The notes beneath the pieces were generated by a model, which ran no database searches, was not told where the DNA came from, and saw only the letters and a program-made list of their open reading frames with translations. Positions 11,564 to 21,520 of a stretch of 64,000 nucleotides of DNA are shown here, piece after piece. This stretch comes from Trema orientale (lineage: Eukaryota; Streptophyta; Magnoliopsida; Rosales; Cannabaceae): the NCBI GenBank assembly GCA_002914845.1, contig JXTC01000388.1, positions 158,981-222,980 on the forward strand, in the 5' to 3' direction. The number at the start of each line of letters is the position of its first letter. The first letter of the stretch is position 1. Both the position numbers and the translations under genes were made by a program.

Positions 11564-12954
11564 ATGGCAGCTGACGTAAGCTCTCTGGTTCGAATCATGA
11601 GCGGGTACAAGGACGATCAACGGGGGTCGATGGGTACTGATTCGAGCTCTGAGAAATCAACGGCTCTGATTACTCGAGACCTTCTTGGTGGGTCTTCTTC
11701 TTCTTCTTCCAAGATGGTAAACGATACCCAGGAGCTTGACCTCGATTTACAGGTCCCTAATGGCTGGGAGAAGCGCTTGGACTTGAAGGTTGGTCGATTT
11801 TCTCATCTGGGTCTGTTTGTTTCTCGGGAAAAAGTAGTCATGTGTTGATAATTTTGTTGATGAACTATTCAGCTTGATTCATTTCCTATGCTTTGATCTG
11901 AAATTTTGTTAATAAATTAGAATTGAAAAAAGGGTAAATTTTTCAATCTGTGCTCTTTATTGCTTTTAATATGAGTTTTGTTGAAAAAAAAATAGTTAAT
12001 TTTGATTTTTTATCCTATTTTTGTTCCAATATAGCAGCTGCAAACAGTTTTATGACTTTACATATTCTTTCTTTCTATTTGTCCCCTGAATTTTCAATGG
12101 AGCCAATTTATTTATTTATTTTTGAAGATTATATTTCGGATGAGGACCCAATAAACAGTTTCTACAGTAATATATCTATGGCAATCATATTTTATTTTTC
12201 AGAAAAGGTGTTCTGAACATTTAAAATAGCATTTAATGGCATTAGGATGCGTGTAAACAGTGTTAGTTTAATGATAATCTTCAATGCTCTGCGACTTATA
12301 ATCCCATAGTACATTCTTTAAAGTTTGTCTCTATGTGGTTGATTTATTAGATAAATTATGTACTAATTGTAGTATATTCACTAAATCTTTGGTACTATTA
12401 TATTTTTGCAGTCAGGGAAAGTGTACCTACAAAGATGTAGTACCCCAAATCCAAATTCAAATTCAAATTCAGGCTCTGATCATAATAAGCACCAAAGCAA
12501 TACAACAGTTCCAAAGCTTCAAGATTTAAATTTTCCAGCATCACCTTCATCAAAAACCCCATTGAACCTTTTTGATGACACGAGTTTAGACTTGAAATTG
12601 GTCTCATCTTCATCACCCTCAACCTCACCAAACTACCAGAGTGTTTGCACTCTAGACAAGGTAAAATCTGCCCTTGAAAGAGCAGAGAAAGAGCCGGTGA
12701 AGAGGCGTTCGTCGTCGTCGTCGATGTGGAAGTCGTCGTCTCCGTCCTACTCTTCTTCGTCGTCTTCGATCAAAGAAAGTCAAGAGGATGAAAATGAGGA
12801 GAAATTGTTGTCACCCTCCTTTGCAGCTGGCTGCCCTGGTTGCCTAACTTATGTCTTGATAATGAAAAACAACCCGAAATGCCCAAGGTGCAACTCTGTT
12901 ATCCCCTTGCCCTTGATGAAGAAACCTCGGATTGACCTAAACATGGCAATTTGA
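11564..12954 (+). CDS. GIR-like EAR-motif / zinc-ribbon repressor protein
   Basis: Two exons, 11564-11788 and 12412-12954, with GT/AG borders and phase 0, encode 255 residues. I chose the ATG at 11564, which opens the conserved 'MAADVSSLVR' start. Visible parts: an N-terminal block ending 'STALITRDLLGG' (32-43); an LxLxL EAR motif, LDLDL (58-62); a 'GWEKRLDLKSGKVYLQR' segment (67-83) that resembles half a WW domain; a second EAR-type motif, LDLKL (134-138); a Ser-rich stretch around 174-195; and a C-terminal CPGC..CPRC pair (216-219, 232-235) that could bind one zinc ion; then a 'KKPRIDLNMAI' end. The Cys block and LDLKL motif match Arabidopsis GIR1/GIR2, adaptors linking GLABRA2 to TOPLESS. 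This longer type, with the 'GWEKR' block, is a related plant family of unknown specific function. Nuclear co-repression is an inference. Confidence 0.88.
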
Positions 12955-13986
12955 GATGGTGGAAAGAAAATTTTATTTATGCTTTGATATAATTTTTGTA
13001 TATGATAGATCACAAGTAGATGTTTTTCTTAAGAAAATAGATTTGTTAGTAATAGAGGGGTATATGTACAAATTTGAAAAAAAAAAGGGTCTTGTTTTCC
13101 ATTTCTTTTTCAAGCACAATTGATAGAAGTTTCATGCTTTATTCCTTTTAGCTTTAAATTTTGATTTGAAGTATTGTAAGTTGTAGTTGGTCTGTCCATG
13201 CTCAGACATTGAAATACAATTGAAGTTTTAGGTTATGATTACATTATAATGGTACACTATGCTTTTGGTTTCACATTGGCTTGGGGACCAATTAAATACT
13301 TTCTTATCCTTATTGTGTAACACTTATAGTAGGGAATAAGTACTACTTTTGATTGTTTCACTTAGAAAAATTCATATTATACGTCATTGTATTAAAAACT
13401 CCCAAACAGAGCTTTAAATTACCATTGCTACACCATTTATACAGAACTTTGGACAAAACTTGAAGGAAAGTACTTTTATATCAGCTCAAAAGTGTAGCTA
13501 CATTGAAAGGCATTTCCCAGGGGTTTTACTTTATTTTATTTTATTTGGTTTAGGAGGTCAGTTTCTTTTATGAGTGATCAATGAGAAGAAATTAATGCTA
13601 TTAAATTCTTGTGAAAATTCATATTAAAGAACCTAAATTAAGCTTTACACCAATACCAATATCCCTTAGATATTTCTTTTTGTCTGCATTATTATTATTA
13701 TTATTATTTTCTTCTTTCCCTTTTTGGCAATTTTCTCACGGATTGGGTAGCAGAATCAATTCAAAACCTAAATCCACTTAACTTCATTGACTCTGGATGT
13801 CAAAATATCTACTCTTTGTTTGTAATGGTTTTCAGTTTTTATTTTTATCTTGTTCAAAGGGATGGGACATAATTTTAAAAACAATGGCTTTCTAAAAACA
13901 GAAAGCTAGTTTTTCTTTTTTCAAAAATAAAAAACACGTTTTCCATATCATAGTTCCAACGGGTTCATTCGTTTATGGGTAGTACG
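12955..13986. other. 3' flank of the GIR-like gene, no gene seen
   Basis: The first 250 bases are probably 3' UTR: AT-rich, with 'tttgtatatgat'-type sequence and an A-run at about 13077-13086. Beyond that there is unique AT-rich sequence with a short (ATT)n tract near 13690-13706. No coding region or foldback is evident until the MULE-like element that starts at 13996. Confidence 0.5.
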
Positions 13987-13995
13987 TAAATAAAA

Positions 13996-14545
13996 GAGTT
14001 TTTGGCATAATTAATCCCTGAATTTTTCGATAATTTGTAATGTATCCCCTGAATTTTTTTTTGGCAATTAAGACCCTGAATTTAGGATTTTTAGCATGAT
14101 TAGCCCCTGAATTTTTCATTGATTTGCAATGTATCTCCTGAACTTTTTTTTTTGACAATTAGGACCCTGAATTTAGGATTTTTGGCATGATTAGCCCCTG
14201 AATTTTTTGCTGATTTATCCCCTGAGTTATGTGCAAATTTTTTAAGGGCATAATGATTATCTCACTTGGTTTAGAGACAAAAATAACAAATGGAAGTTTG
14301 GAGGGGAAAAAATAATTTTGAAATTCAAATTTTTAAACAATTAAAGAATAAATTGTAAATCAACGAAAAATTTATGGGCTAATCATGCCAAAAACCCTAA
14401 ATTCAGGGTCCTAATTGCCAAAAAAAAATTCAGGGGATACATTGCAAAAAATTCTAAATTCAAGGTCCTAATTACCACAAAAAAAAATTCAGGGGATATA
14501 TTGCAAATCATCGAAAAATTCAAGGACTAATCATGCCAAAAATCC
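13996..14545. mobile_element. 550-bp MULE-type foldback element with internal repeats
   Basis: It is flanked by an exact 9-bp duplication, 'taaataaaa' (13987-13995 and 14546-14554). The termini are 'gagtttttggcataatta' and the inverse of 'ggatttttggcatgattag'. Each arm is built from two or three repeats of a roughly 110-bp module with 'gaccctgaatttaggattt', 'ggcatgattagcccctgaa' and 'ttgcaatgtat'. The two arms are inverted around an AT-rich centre. It has no coding capacity. The arms would fold into a long hairpin. Similar termini occur on the element at 23255-23758. Confidence 0.85.
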
Positions 14546-15620
14546 TAAATAAAATGCACTACACAGAACAAAGTTTTCCACCACCATAACTTTTTCTGCA
14601 CCTTTTTTTTTTCTTAACATTTTTTCCCCCAAAATAATTAATTGGAGACGCACTTCTTCCAAATTTAAGGGCAATGCTTGAAAAAAATCAGGCTGGGTAA
14701 AAATATTGTATAAAATATTTATTCAAACCACAATAAATATAGCTTCCTCTTCCTTGTTATTTATGATTATTAGGCTGATATATAACCTCTGCAGATCCTG
14801 ACCCAAAATAAAAAATATTGATGGAAAATTATAAGTCATAAATTAACAAATAAGGGCCATGCAAAATAAGGGAAACACATTAAACTTTGAATATGATATT
14901 TATCAATTACATTTGGATATTTTTTAGGCATTATAATCCACTAGCTAATTTGTATACCCCTTAGTCACATGGTGGGGTATGTACTGTTTTTGTCCATCTC
15001 CAGGGACTTTTCGGTATGGATTATAAAATAAGATAGTGATGTACAAAAATATGGTTGTGTCCTATAAATGTTTGAAAAGAGCATTCAACTACACTTTGTC
15101 AAACTGATGTGCTTAATTGTTGCTGCATGGAGCTAATTATGGCCATTTACTAGACCAATTCATTAATATACCTAACAAACATTAATGAGAATTAAATTTT
15201 ATCATAGTCTTTAAAGTTTTGCCTACCTACCTTCCTATATGAGTTTAATGTTTTTTTCTTTCCTCTTGACTGCATAGAAACAAATTATTTTCTCTGCCCT
15301 TTCTTTTATTATAAAAAAATCATTTAATAATTTCAAACTTCCGTATGAAGTTATTTAGTGTATTTATATATCCGTTCACCGTTGACCAATCACGGTAGTT
15401 TGCATTTACAACTCAATTCCTTAAATGCAAAATAAATTTTGATTCAAGGTCGTGATTACAAGTTAAGAAAGAATTTAATCATATAAATGGTTTTCCTGTG
15501 TAAAATATCTACCTGAAAATCAGGTTAGAGGTGCCCAAGAATTTATATAAGATGGAGTAATGAATATCTGGTAAACTTATTCATTTTATGTGTCTTTGAA
15601 TACAATTTATTACGACATAC
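14546..15620. other. Intergenic DNA, no gene seen
   Basis: AT-rich sequence without a supported open frame or a clear foldback. It includes a T-run and C-run near 14608-14630. Otherwise I see nothing recognisable in it. Confidence 0.5.
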
Positions 15621-16038
15621 ATGCACCAATTCAGTAAGTATTTTTTTTTTTTACTTTGCATAGGTATTAATTTGGCCAATAAAAATTTATCATGCACATT
15701 TTTTTATAGTAAAAAGTATAAGAAAAAAGGGGAGGGCTACAGTAGGGGCGCCCCTACGTAGAGCCACCCTTTATACACCGTTTGATGGGAATCTATGAGG
15801 AATAACGGGAATCTGTGGGGAATCTGTTTATACACAGATTCCCATCAAACGGTATATAGACAGGGCCCTACGCAGGGACGCCCCTACTGTAGACGCGCCC
15901 AAGAAAAAAATAGCATTAATGATGAATGTCTTTTCATGCACCTCATTATAGTTATTTCATCATCAGATAATAATCCAACGACTAAAAAAAATACCTACAT
16001 ATAAAGATAAAAAAAAAATACCTACTGGATTGGCAACC
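15621..16038. mobile_element. (TA)n-family MITE, left half of a doublet, interrupted
   Basis: This copy is read in the orientation that starts 'gcaccaattcagtaagta' and ends 'ctactggattggcaacc'. It is split by a 172-bp MITE (15729-15900) plus its 9-bp duplication. Without that insertion the length is about 237 bp, normal for the family. Family landmarks present are 'aggtattaatttggccaata', 'taatgatgaatgtcttttca' and 'aatccaacgact'. It is followed directly by an 18-bp (AT)9 tract and an inverted second copy at 16057-16287. Confidence 0.8.
15729..15900. mobile_element. 172-bp GC-rich MULE-type MITE nested in another MITE
   Basis: It is flanked by an exact 9-bp duplication, 'aagaaaaaa' (15720-15728 and 15901-15909). 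The outer ends are 'gggagggctacagtagggg' and the inverse of 'gggcgcgtctacagtagggg'. A second inverted pair further in, 'accgtttgatgggaat' against 'attcccatcaaacggt', makes almost the whole element a hairpin. It is clearly richer in GC than the AT-rich host element. Non-coding. Since it interrupts the host MITE, it is the younger insertion. Confidence 0.88.
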
Positions 16039-16056
16039 ATATATATATATATATAT

Positions 16057-16287
16057 GGTTGCCAATCCAGTAGGTATTTTTTTTTTTTTACCTACGTGTA
16101 GGTAATTTTTTTTTAGCCGTCGATGGTGATATAATGGCTATAATGTTGTGCATGAAAAGACTTGCATCATTAATGCTATTTCTCTCTCTTACTTTTTAAT
16201 ATAAAAAAATGTGCAAAAAAAATTTTCACTTGCCAAATTGATACCTATGCATAAGTAAAAAAAAAAATAACTACTGAATTGGTGCCC
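16057..16287. mobile_element. (TA)n-family MITE, right half of the doublet
   Basis: This inverted copy of the same family starts 'ggttgccaatccagtagg' and ends 'ctactgaattggtgccc' (231 bp). It is separated from the left half only by (AT)9. The family landmarks appear here in the opposite order: 'acctacgtgtaggtaa', 'agccgtcgatgg', 'catgaaaagacttgca', 'ccaaattgatacctatgc'. Its right flank, 'atatataaat', became the target of the next insertion, the MULE-type MITE at 16298. Confidence 0.85.
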
Positions 16288-16297
16288 ATATATAAAT

Positions 16298-16481
16298 GAA
16301 TAATGCTATAGGGCACCAGTGGTGCCCAGCACCACAGTGATGTGTCAGTCTGTCACTGGCTAATCATAATTATAATTTAAGTGGGGCCTATGTGGGACCC
16401 AGTTTATTAATTAAATCATCCAGTGACAAACAGACATATCACTGTGGTGCTGGGCACCACTGGTGCCCCATAGCATTGCTC
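16298..16481. mobile_element. 184-bp MULE-type MITE, copy 2
   Basis: It has the same length and ends as the element at 3124-3307: 'gaataatgctatagggc' at the left and the inverse of 'gagcaatgctatggggc' at the right. It is flanked by an exact 9-bp duplication, 'tatataaat' (16289-16297 and 16482-16490). The body is very similar to copy 1 (shared 'ggctaatcataattataatt'-like core and 'taattaaatcatccagtga'), so both moved fairly recently. Non-coding. Confidence 0.9.
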
Positions 16482-16490
16482 TATATAAAT

Positions 16491-19400
16491 ATATAGATAG
16501 ATAGAGCAGATTTGTTAGACTTAATTTATTAGTCTGTTAGACTTAATTTATTACTCCTACCATGGGATCCCTGGATTCATGTGATATGTATTATTACAAT
16601 TGTTAAGAGTACTTAAATCGCCTCTGTGATTAATGTTTTCGCAATAAACATTGAATGTAATAATGATGCCAACAATTTTAATTTTTATTTATACCCTCCA
16701 AGGAAAAAAGAAAGATGAAATGAGCAATTTATAAATTAATAAGGTTATTTTTTTCTTTTTTGGATTACAAGAAGGAAGATATTATTAAGAAGAATAAGGT
16801 TATTTGAAAGCTTGCAATTTCGTAAAACTCACGTAACTAGACAAGACTTGAAAGATTAAAATATATAATTGGGTAATGTTATGCGGTATACTGTTTGCCA
16901 AACACTATATAGGGAGTGTGTTTGTAACGAGCTGCCATGTGAAACTCATTCTATCATTATAATCATTAAGAGACAAACACGTCAACAGTTATTGGGCATT
17001 ATTAATTAGTTCTCCATAATACTATATTGTTGTTCATTTCATTTGAGTCATTGTTTATTAAATATTAACTAGCTGATTATAAATATACATTAGATATAAT
17101 TACCCATATCCTGGCTTCTTTTGCTTTGAATTTTGCTGTTAGTTCTCTTTGGATTGAGGAAACTCCTCGTTATATTGCCCATATAGCTGTAAATATAGAC
17201 CGCCCGGCCCGATCTGGCCCGTTCGGACTAAAATAAAAATTTGGGCCGGACTGGACCGGTGTTATTTCGTAAAATATTATTTTTTAATACTAATTACAAA
17301 AAATAACCATTTTTTTTTGAAAAAAAAAAAAATTGACTACCGGGCCGAATTGAACTCGAGCCGTGAATAATACTAGACTGTGCCGGGTCAAATTTGCGGG
17401 TTACAGGCTGGCTGGTTTGACCCAGCCTATATTTGCAGCTTTAATTGCCTATGATGTAACGTTGGAAGTTCCGTCTTATTGTGTTTTTATCCTGAAAAAA
17501 ATAAATATACATTAGATAACTTGTGTGGATAGAATATATAATATAATGTTGGGTGATGCTAGCTCCAAAATAGTACTATTCTTCACTTCGTTTGAGGTCA
17601 TTATTTACTAAACAAGAAATCACCATCAATGAAATTGAATATGTACAAAATTTGCCCCAACTTTGAAGTGAAACAGCTCTATTATTGCCTTTATAAACAA
17701 AGGAACAAAATTGGACGTACTAACAATGATTGTCATAGAGATGAAATAAAATAATAACAAAAGAGACAAAATTTTCCATTAATTTTAAAGAGTCAAAATA
17801 ATCTTGTTAGTTATGTAATACATGCCGAGATAATTTTTTTCTTCTAAAAAATTTGATCGAAAAGGTCTGTTTTTTTTCTTTTTTTTGTTCACATTTTTTG
17901 AACAATAAATATGCCATTAGGATAAACAAACGAGAAACCTTGGAAGAAAATATTGTCCCAGCTATTAATTCATTATCCAATCTGAAAACAATCAAAGTAG
18001 CTAATTTTATCACATACACGTTACGCACAATTTTATCACGTTCACTAACCACGATAGTATACCCAAAAAAAAAAAAAAAAGGTAAAACAAATTAAAAACA
18101 TCAAATAGAAGTTGACCAAATAATATATGGCACACTAAGTCATCAATGAGAGCTTTAACTACCGTTAATTTTGCACGTAACTTTGGCTCTTTATAGGGAA
18201 ATGTTTTCAATTTCAATTTTTTTTTTTTTAATTTTATACTTTGGTTATAAATTAGTGAAGAGAGGGAGGAGGGTAGAGATCAAACCCTACAGCTTTTTCT
18301 CTCATGAGAGAGCCTTTGTCACACGAGTTATTGCTTGTGGATATTTTCATTTTCATTTCAATTGTAAAATCTTTATTTTTTTTAAACTAATAATTCAGAT
18401 CATTTTAGGTTTTTCATATATATACAAGTACTATTTTTTTGTTGTTGATAAAAACAGGTTCCTCAAGGAAATATTATTAGTCGAAGCAAAAGAGTTTCAA
18501 TCACAATTAATGCATAAGGATTACAATTTTAAACTCCTCAAAGAAATGAGATGAAAAGTGGATCACGAAAATAATAGCAGCAAGATTTGTGGGTTATCAT
18601 AATTCTCCAAGAGAAGAAGACAACAAGGATCACCAACAAACTATTGCCTTTAATACCTGCTCTTAGATTGTATTCTTGATGGGGTAGAATATATGATTCC
18701 CACACCAACTGAGATCACACTTTCGTTGAAAAGAAAAACATCCTATCCATCTAACAAATCTAAATTAAAGAAAAAAAAAATATCAGATTCAAGATTTAAT
18801 AAACGAACTTAAAATTCACACAAAATGTGGTAAACGAACTAGATCTATATCTAAGGCTAATTATAAAACTAAAAGAAAACTAAAAAAATCTCTCATCCCC
18901 GAGAGTGCCGCAAGAGGTCAGGGGAGAAATTAGGTGGTGGGAGAGGAGGAGAAGAGGGAGGAGGGAAGGCCAGAGAAGGAGACGCTCCCTCTCCGGCTTC
19001 TACAAGAGCAGCGGTTGAGTTTTTTTTTTAGAGAGAAAAGCAGTTATAGAGGGAGAGAAATAGGTTCTGTTACTGTCTAATTTTTTTTTTTAATTTTCTC
19101 ATGTGTACTATTATTATATTTTGTTAATGTTTAATGTATTTTTTTTTTTTTTAATTCTAACTCCACTTATCATCTAAGAAATCATATTATTGCATCATTC
19201 AAATTATAAATTTAAGAACCTACAAAAAATTTAGGATTCGTATTTAACCAAAATAGTGTTACAACTATTTTTTTAAATAAATAAATAAATAATATTATTC
19301 TTGTTTCTTCATTTTCAAGGACACCAAATAGAAGATTCTGAATTATGTAACGGGAACGGGCTCAAACATATGTATGGATGACATCATCCTTTTATAAGTA

Positions 19401-19798
19401 GTTCTCTAATTTCTCTCTCTCTCTCTCTTCAATTTTTTGAATCACCGAGTAGTTTTCTCTCAAGTTGGCTAGTTAGGTATTATGTCAAGACTCAAAGCTA
19501 TATGATTTAGACACGAAAATAAAATAAAAAGCAAATATGTATTAGTGATTTGTCATTTGGACAAACAAACTCATATACTTTCAACACCTAAGTAAGGTAC
19601 TCTAAGCTCGATCTCTTCATTATTGGTAGTAGCCTAGTAGGTAAGCAACTTTAAGGACACATTGAAAACTATATACATATGGTTTTCCATTCAAAGTTTA
19701 ATTAATAATTTTGTTTCTTTTTATATATCTTAATTATGAAAATGCGGAATTATGAAAGTGCTATTTGAATAGGATCGATCGAGGGTAGAATAGTGACC
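16491..19798. other. Intergenic DNA, no gene seen
   Basis: It holds a 22-bp tandem duplication at 16514-16557 and the GC-rich TIR element at 17186-17439. Around 18560-19080 is a less AT-rich stretch with a purine-rich block at about 18900-18990; it has no sustained open frame and may be eroded transposon. The 127-residue open frame at 18171-18554 is hydrophobic and low in complexity and shows no known domain. A (CT)n run lies near 19412-19430. Confidence 0.45.
17186..17439. mobile_element. GC-rich TIR element, possibly hAT-like
   Basis: It has a 14-bp imperfect terminal inverted repeat: 'gctgtaaatatag' at the left and the inverse of 'gctgcaaatatagg' at the right. The subterminal regions are packed with 'ggcccg'/'cgggc' words, unlike the surrounding AT-rich DNA. 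Such GC-rich subterminal repeats are common in non-autonomous hAT elements. However, I find no clear 8-bp target duplication, so the superfamily remains uncertain. Confidence 0.5.
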
Positions 19799-20055
19799 AG
19801 TCCCTAAATTCTTCTGGTAGGTTTTTTTTTTTTTTTTTTTACTTATACATAGGTATTATTTTGGTCAATAAAAAATTATCATGTACATTTTTTTATAATA
19901 AAAAGTAGGAGAGAGATATAACTTTAATGATACACGTCTTTTTATACACCTTATTATAACTATTTGATCACTATTAGATCATGATCCAACGGCTAAAAAA
20001 AAATACATACACATAGGTTAAAAAAAAAAGAAAAATACCTATTAGATTGGCAACC
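19799..20055. mobile_element. (TA)n-family MITE, left half of the second doublet
   Basis: It ends 'attagattggcaacc' and carries the family body: 'aggtattattttggtcaata', 'taatgatacacgtct' and 'atcatgatccaacggct'. The outer (left) terminus is eroded, so its start is approximate. It is followed by 15 bp of alternating TA and then an inverted copy, the same tail-to-tail arrangement as at 15.6-16.3 kb. Confidence 0.75.
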
Positions 20056-20070
20056 TATATATATATATAT

Positions 20071-20317
20071 GGTTGCCAATCCACTAGGTTTTTTTTTTTT
20101 TTTTTTACCTATGTGTAGGTATTTTTTTTTTAGCTATTGGATCATCATCTAATAGTGATTCAACGACTATAATGAGGTGCGTGAAAAGATGTGCATAATT
20201 AATGTTATTTCTCTCTCCTACTTTTTATAATAAAAAAATGTATACGATAAATTTTTATTGGCTAAATTGATACCTATGCATAAGTAAAAAAAAAAAATAT
20301 CTACTGGATTGGTGCCC
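20071..20317. mobile_element. (TA)n-family MITE, right half of the second doublet
   Basis: This 247-bp copy starts 'ggttgccaatccactagg' and ends 'ctactggattggtgccc'. The nine bases on each side are both 'tatatatat' (20062-20070 and 20318-20326). It is intact at both ends and non-coding. Internal landmarks match the copies at 16.1 and 63.1 kb. Confidence 0.85.
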
Positions 20318-21120
20318 TATATATATATATATTATTTCGGTAAAATTTAGGTAAATACTGTTTTTAGACATTTAAGGAGGCAATGCCTCAAATAAGCCCC
20401 CAAAAGGGCGAGGGAAACATTTTATGTACTTTGTATGTTTATATCTACGTTGTATTATAAATTACATTAAAAAAAGGGACTAATTTCTACATCTTTTCAG
20501 ATCATGATATATACATAAATATTAAATATGCAATATTATATGCCTAAAAAAATCCCGTGCATTAATACTATATATGTAGAAGTATTTCGGTCATGGTTTT
20601 TGTCTCAATTTATTGTTGTTAAATATTTAAATAGAAACTGATGCTGCAAGCGATCAATCTTCATAACTCAAATGAGATAAAAGCTTTTATCTCGAATTAT
20701 ATTCACTACTCTTTTTTTTTTTTTGAAGGAAAAGATATTCACTTATAACTTGTTCCATAATAGTTTAGTATTAAAAAGTTGGGCTATATATGGATTATCA
20801 ACAACTAATGCACTCACTCGAAAAAAAAAAAGAAACAGAAAGGAACAAAAACTGCACCACGTAGCTACATTATTTTATTTAGTTTTGCAAAAAGACTAGC
20901 TTTTTTTTTTCATATATAAAAATATATAAAAAAAATCTCAATTAATGAGTTCGGATAGTGGGCGCATGGGTTGCCCAAATATAACCCCAAATGAGGTTAT
21001 GCAATATTGACCGTGTGACTAAAATCAAGGGACCACAACTTATATGTGCAATTTGCTTATGGTACTCTTATTCACACATAATTTATCTCTAAACCTTAGA
21101 TCTAACCAAAAAAAAAAAAA
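20318..21120. other. Intergenic DNA, no gene seen
   Basis: AT-rich sequence with several long A or T runs (for example near 20709-20723, 20821-20832 and 20901-20911). No open frame or repeat structure of note was recognised before the COI1-like fragment. Confidence 0.5.
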
Positions 21121-21520
21121 CATATAGTTGCACTCAGATGCGTGATGCCGTACATCCACGACCTGAAGGACTGGGATGCCGTCTCCCTCGTCTGTTGCCC
21201 CTGGTACAAGCTCGACACGCTCACGCCCAAACACGTCGCGATCGTGCTCTACTACACCACCACTCCTGATTGGCTCCAGAGCCACTTCGGCTATCTCGAG
21301 TCCCTAAAACTCAATGGGAAGCCGAGGGCTTCCATGTTCAATCTAATACCAGAGGATTGAGGAGGTTACATGATGCCATCGGTTATTGCGATTTCTTAGT
21401 CGTGTCAGTACTTAAGGTCTTAGCACTTTCGATGCATGATCATCAAGGATTTGGGCCTCGAGCTCTCAGCTCGCTCTCGAGAGCATGAGCTGGAGGCATT
21501 TAAGATCGACAAGTTGTCAC
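21121..21520 (+). pseudogene. COI1-like F-box gene fragment (jasmonate receptor family)
   Basis: One frame reads 'LRCVMPYIHDLKDWDAVSLV', then 'TTTPDWLQSHFGYLESLKLN' and 'GKPRASMFNLIPED'. This matches the N-terminal F-box and first leucine-rich repeats of COI1, the F-box receptor for jasmonoyl-isoleucine. A TGA then replaces the expected Trp codon (at about 21358), further stops follow, and diverged COI1-like residues ('MIIKDLGLELSARSRAHELE') continue in the same frame to about 21520. The start of the protein and the remaining roughly 450 residues are absent. The block is distinctly GC-rich compared with its flanks. It is a dead partial copy, perhaps captured by a transposon or left by a broken duplication; no flanking TIRs were found. 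Confidence 0.82.

Noticed and set aside
12335-12631. Open frames on both strands overlapping exon 2 of the GIR-like gene
   Set aside because: They are shadows of the real exon, created by its repetitive Asn/Ser codons. The spliced frame explains the sequence fully.
14388-14400. Telo-box-like 'aaaaaccctaaa' at 14.39 kb
   Set aside because: It is part of the repeated module of a MITE and not near any gene start.
18171-18554. 127-residue open frame on the plus strand
   Set aside because: Composition is hydrophobic and Phe/Lys-rich, as expected from AT-rich DNA. There is no domain, splice context or upstream promoter signal.
15621-20317. Segmental duplication as the origin of the two MITE doublets
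   Set aside because: The sequences immediately outside the two doublets are unrelated, so independent formation is more likely.
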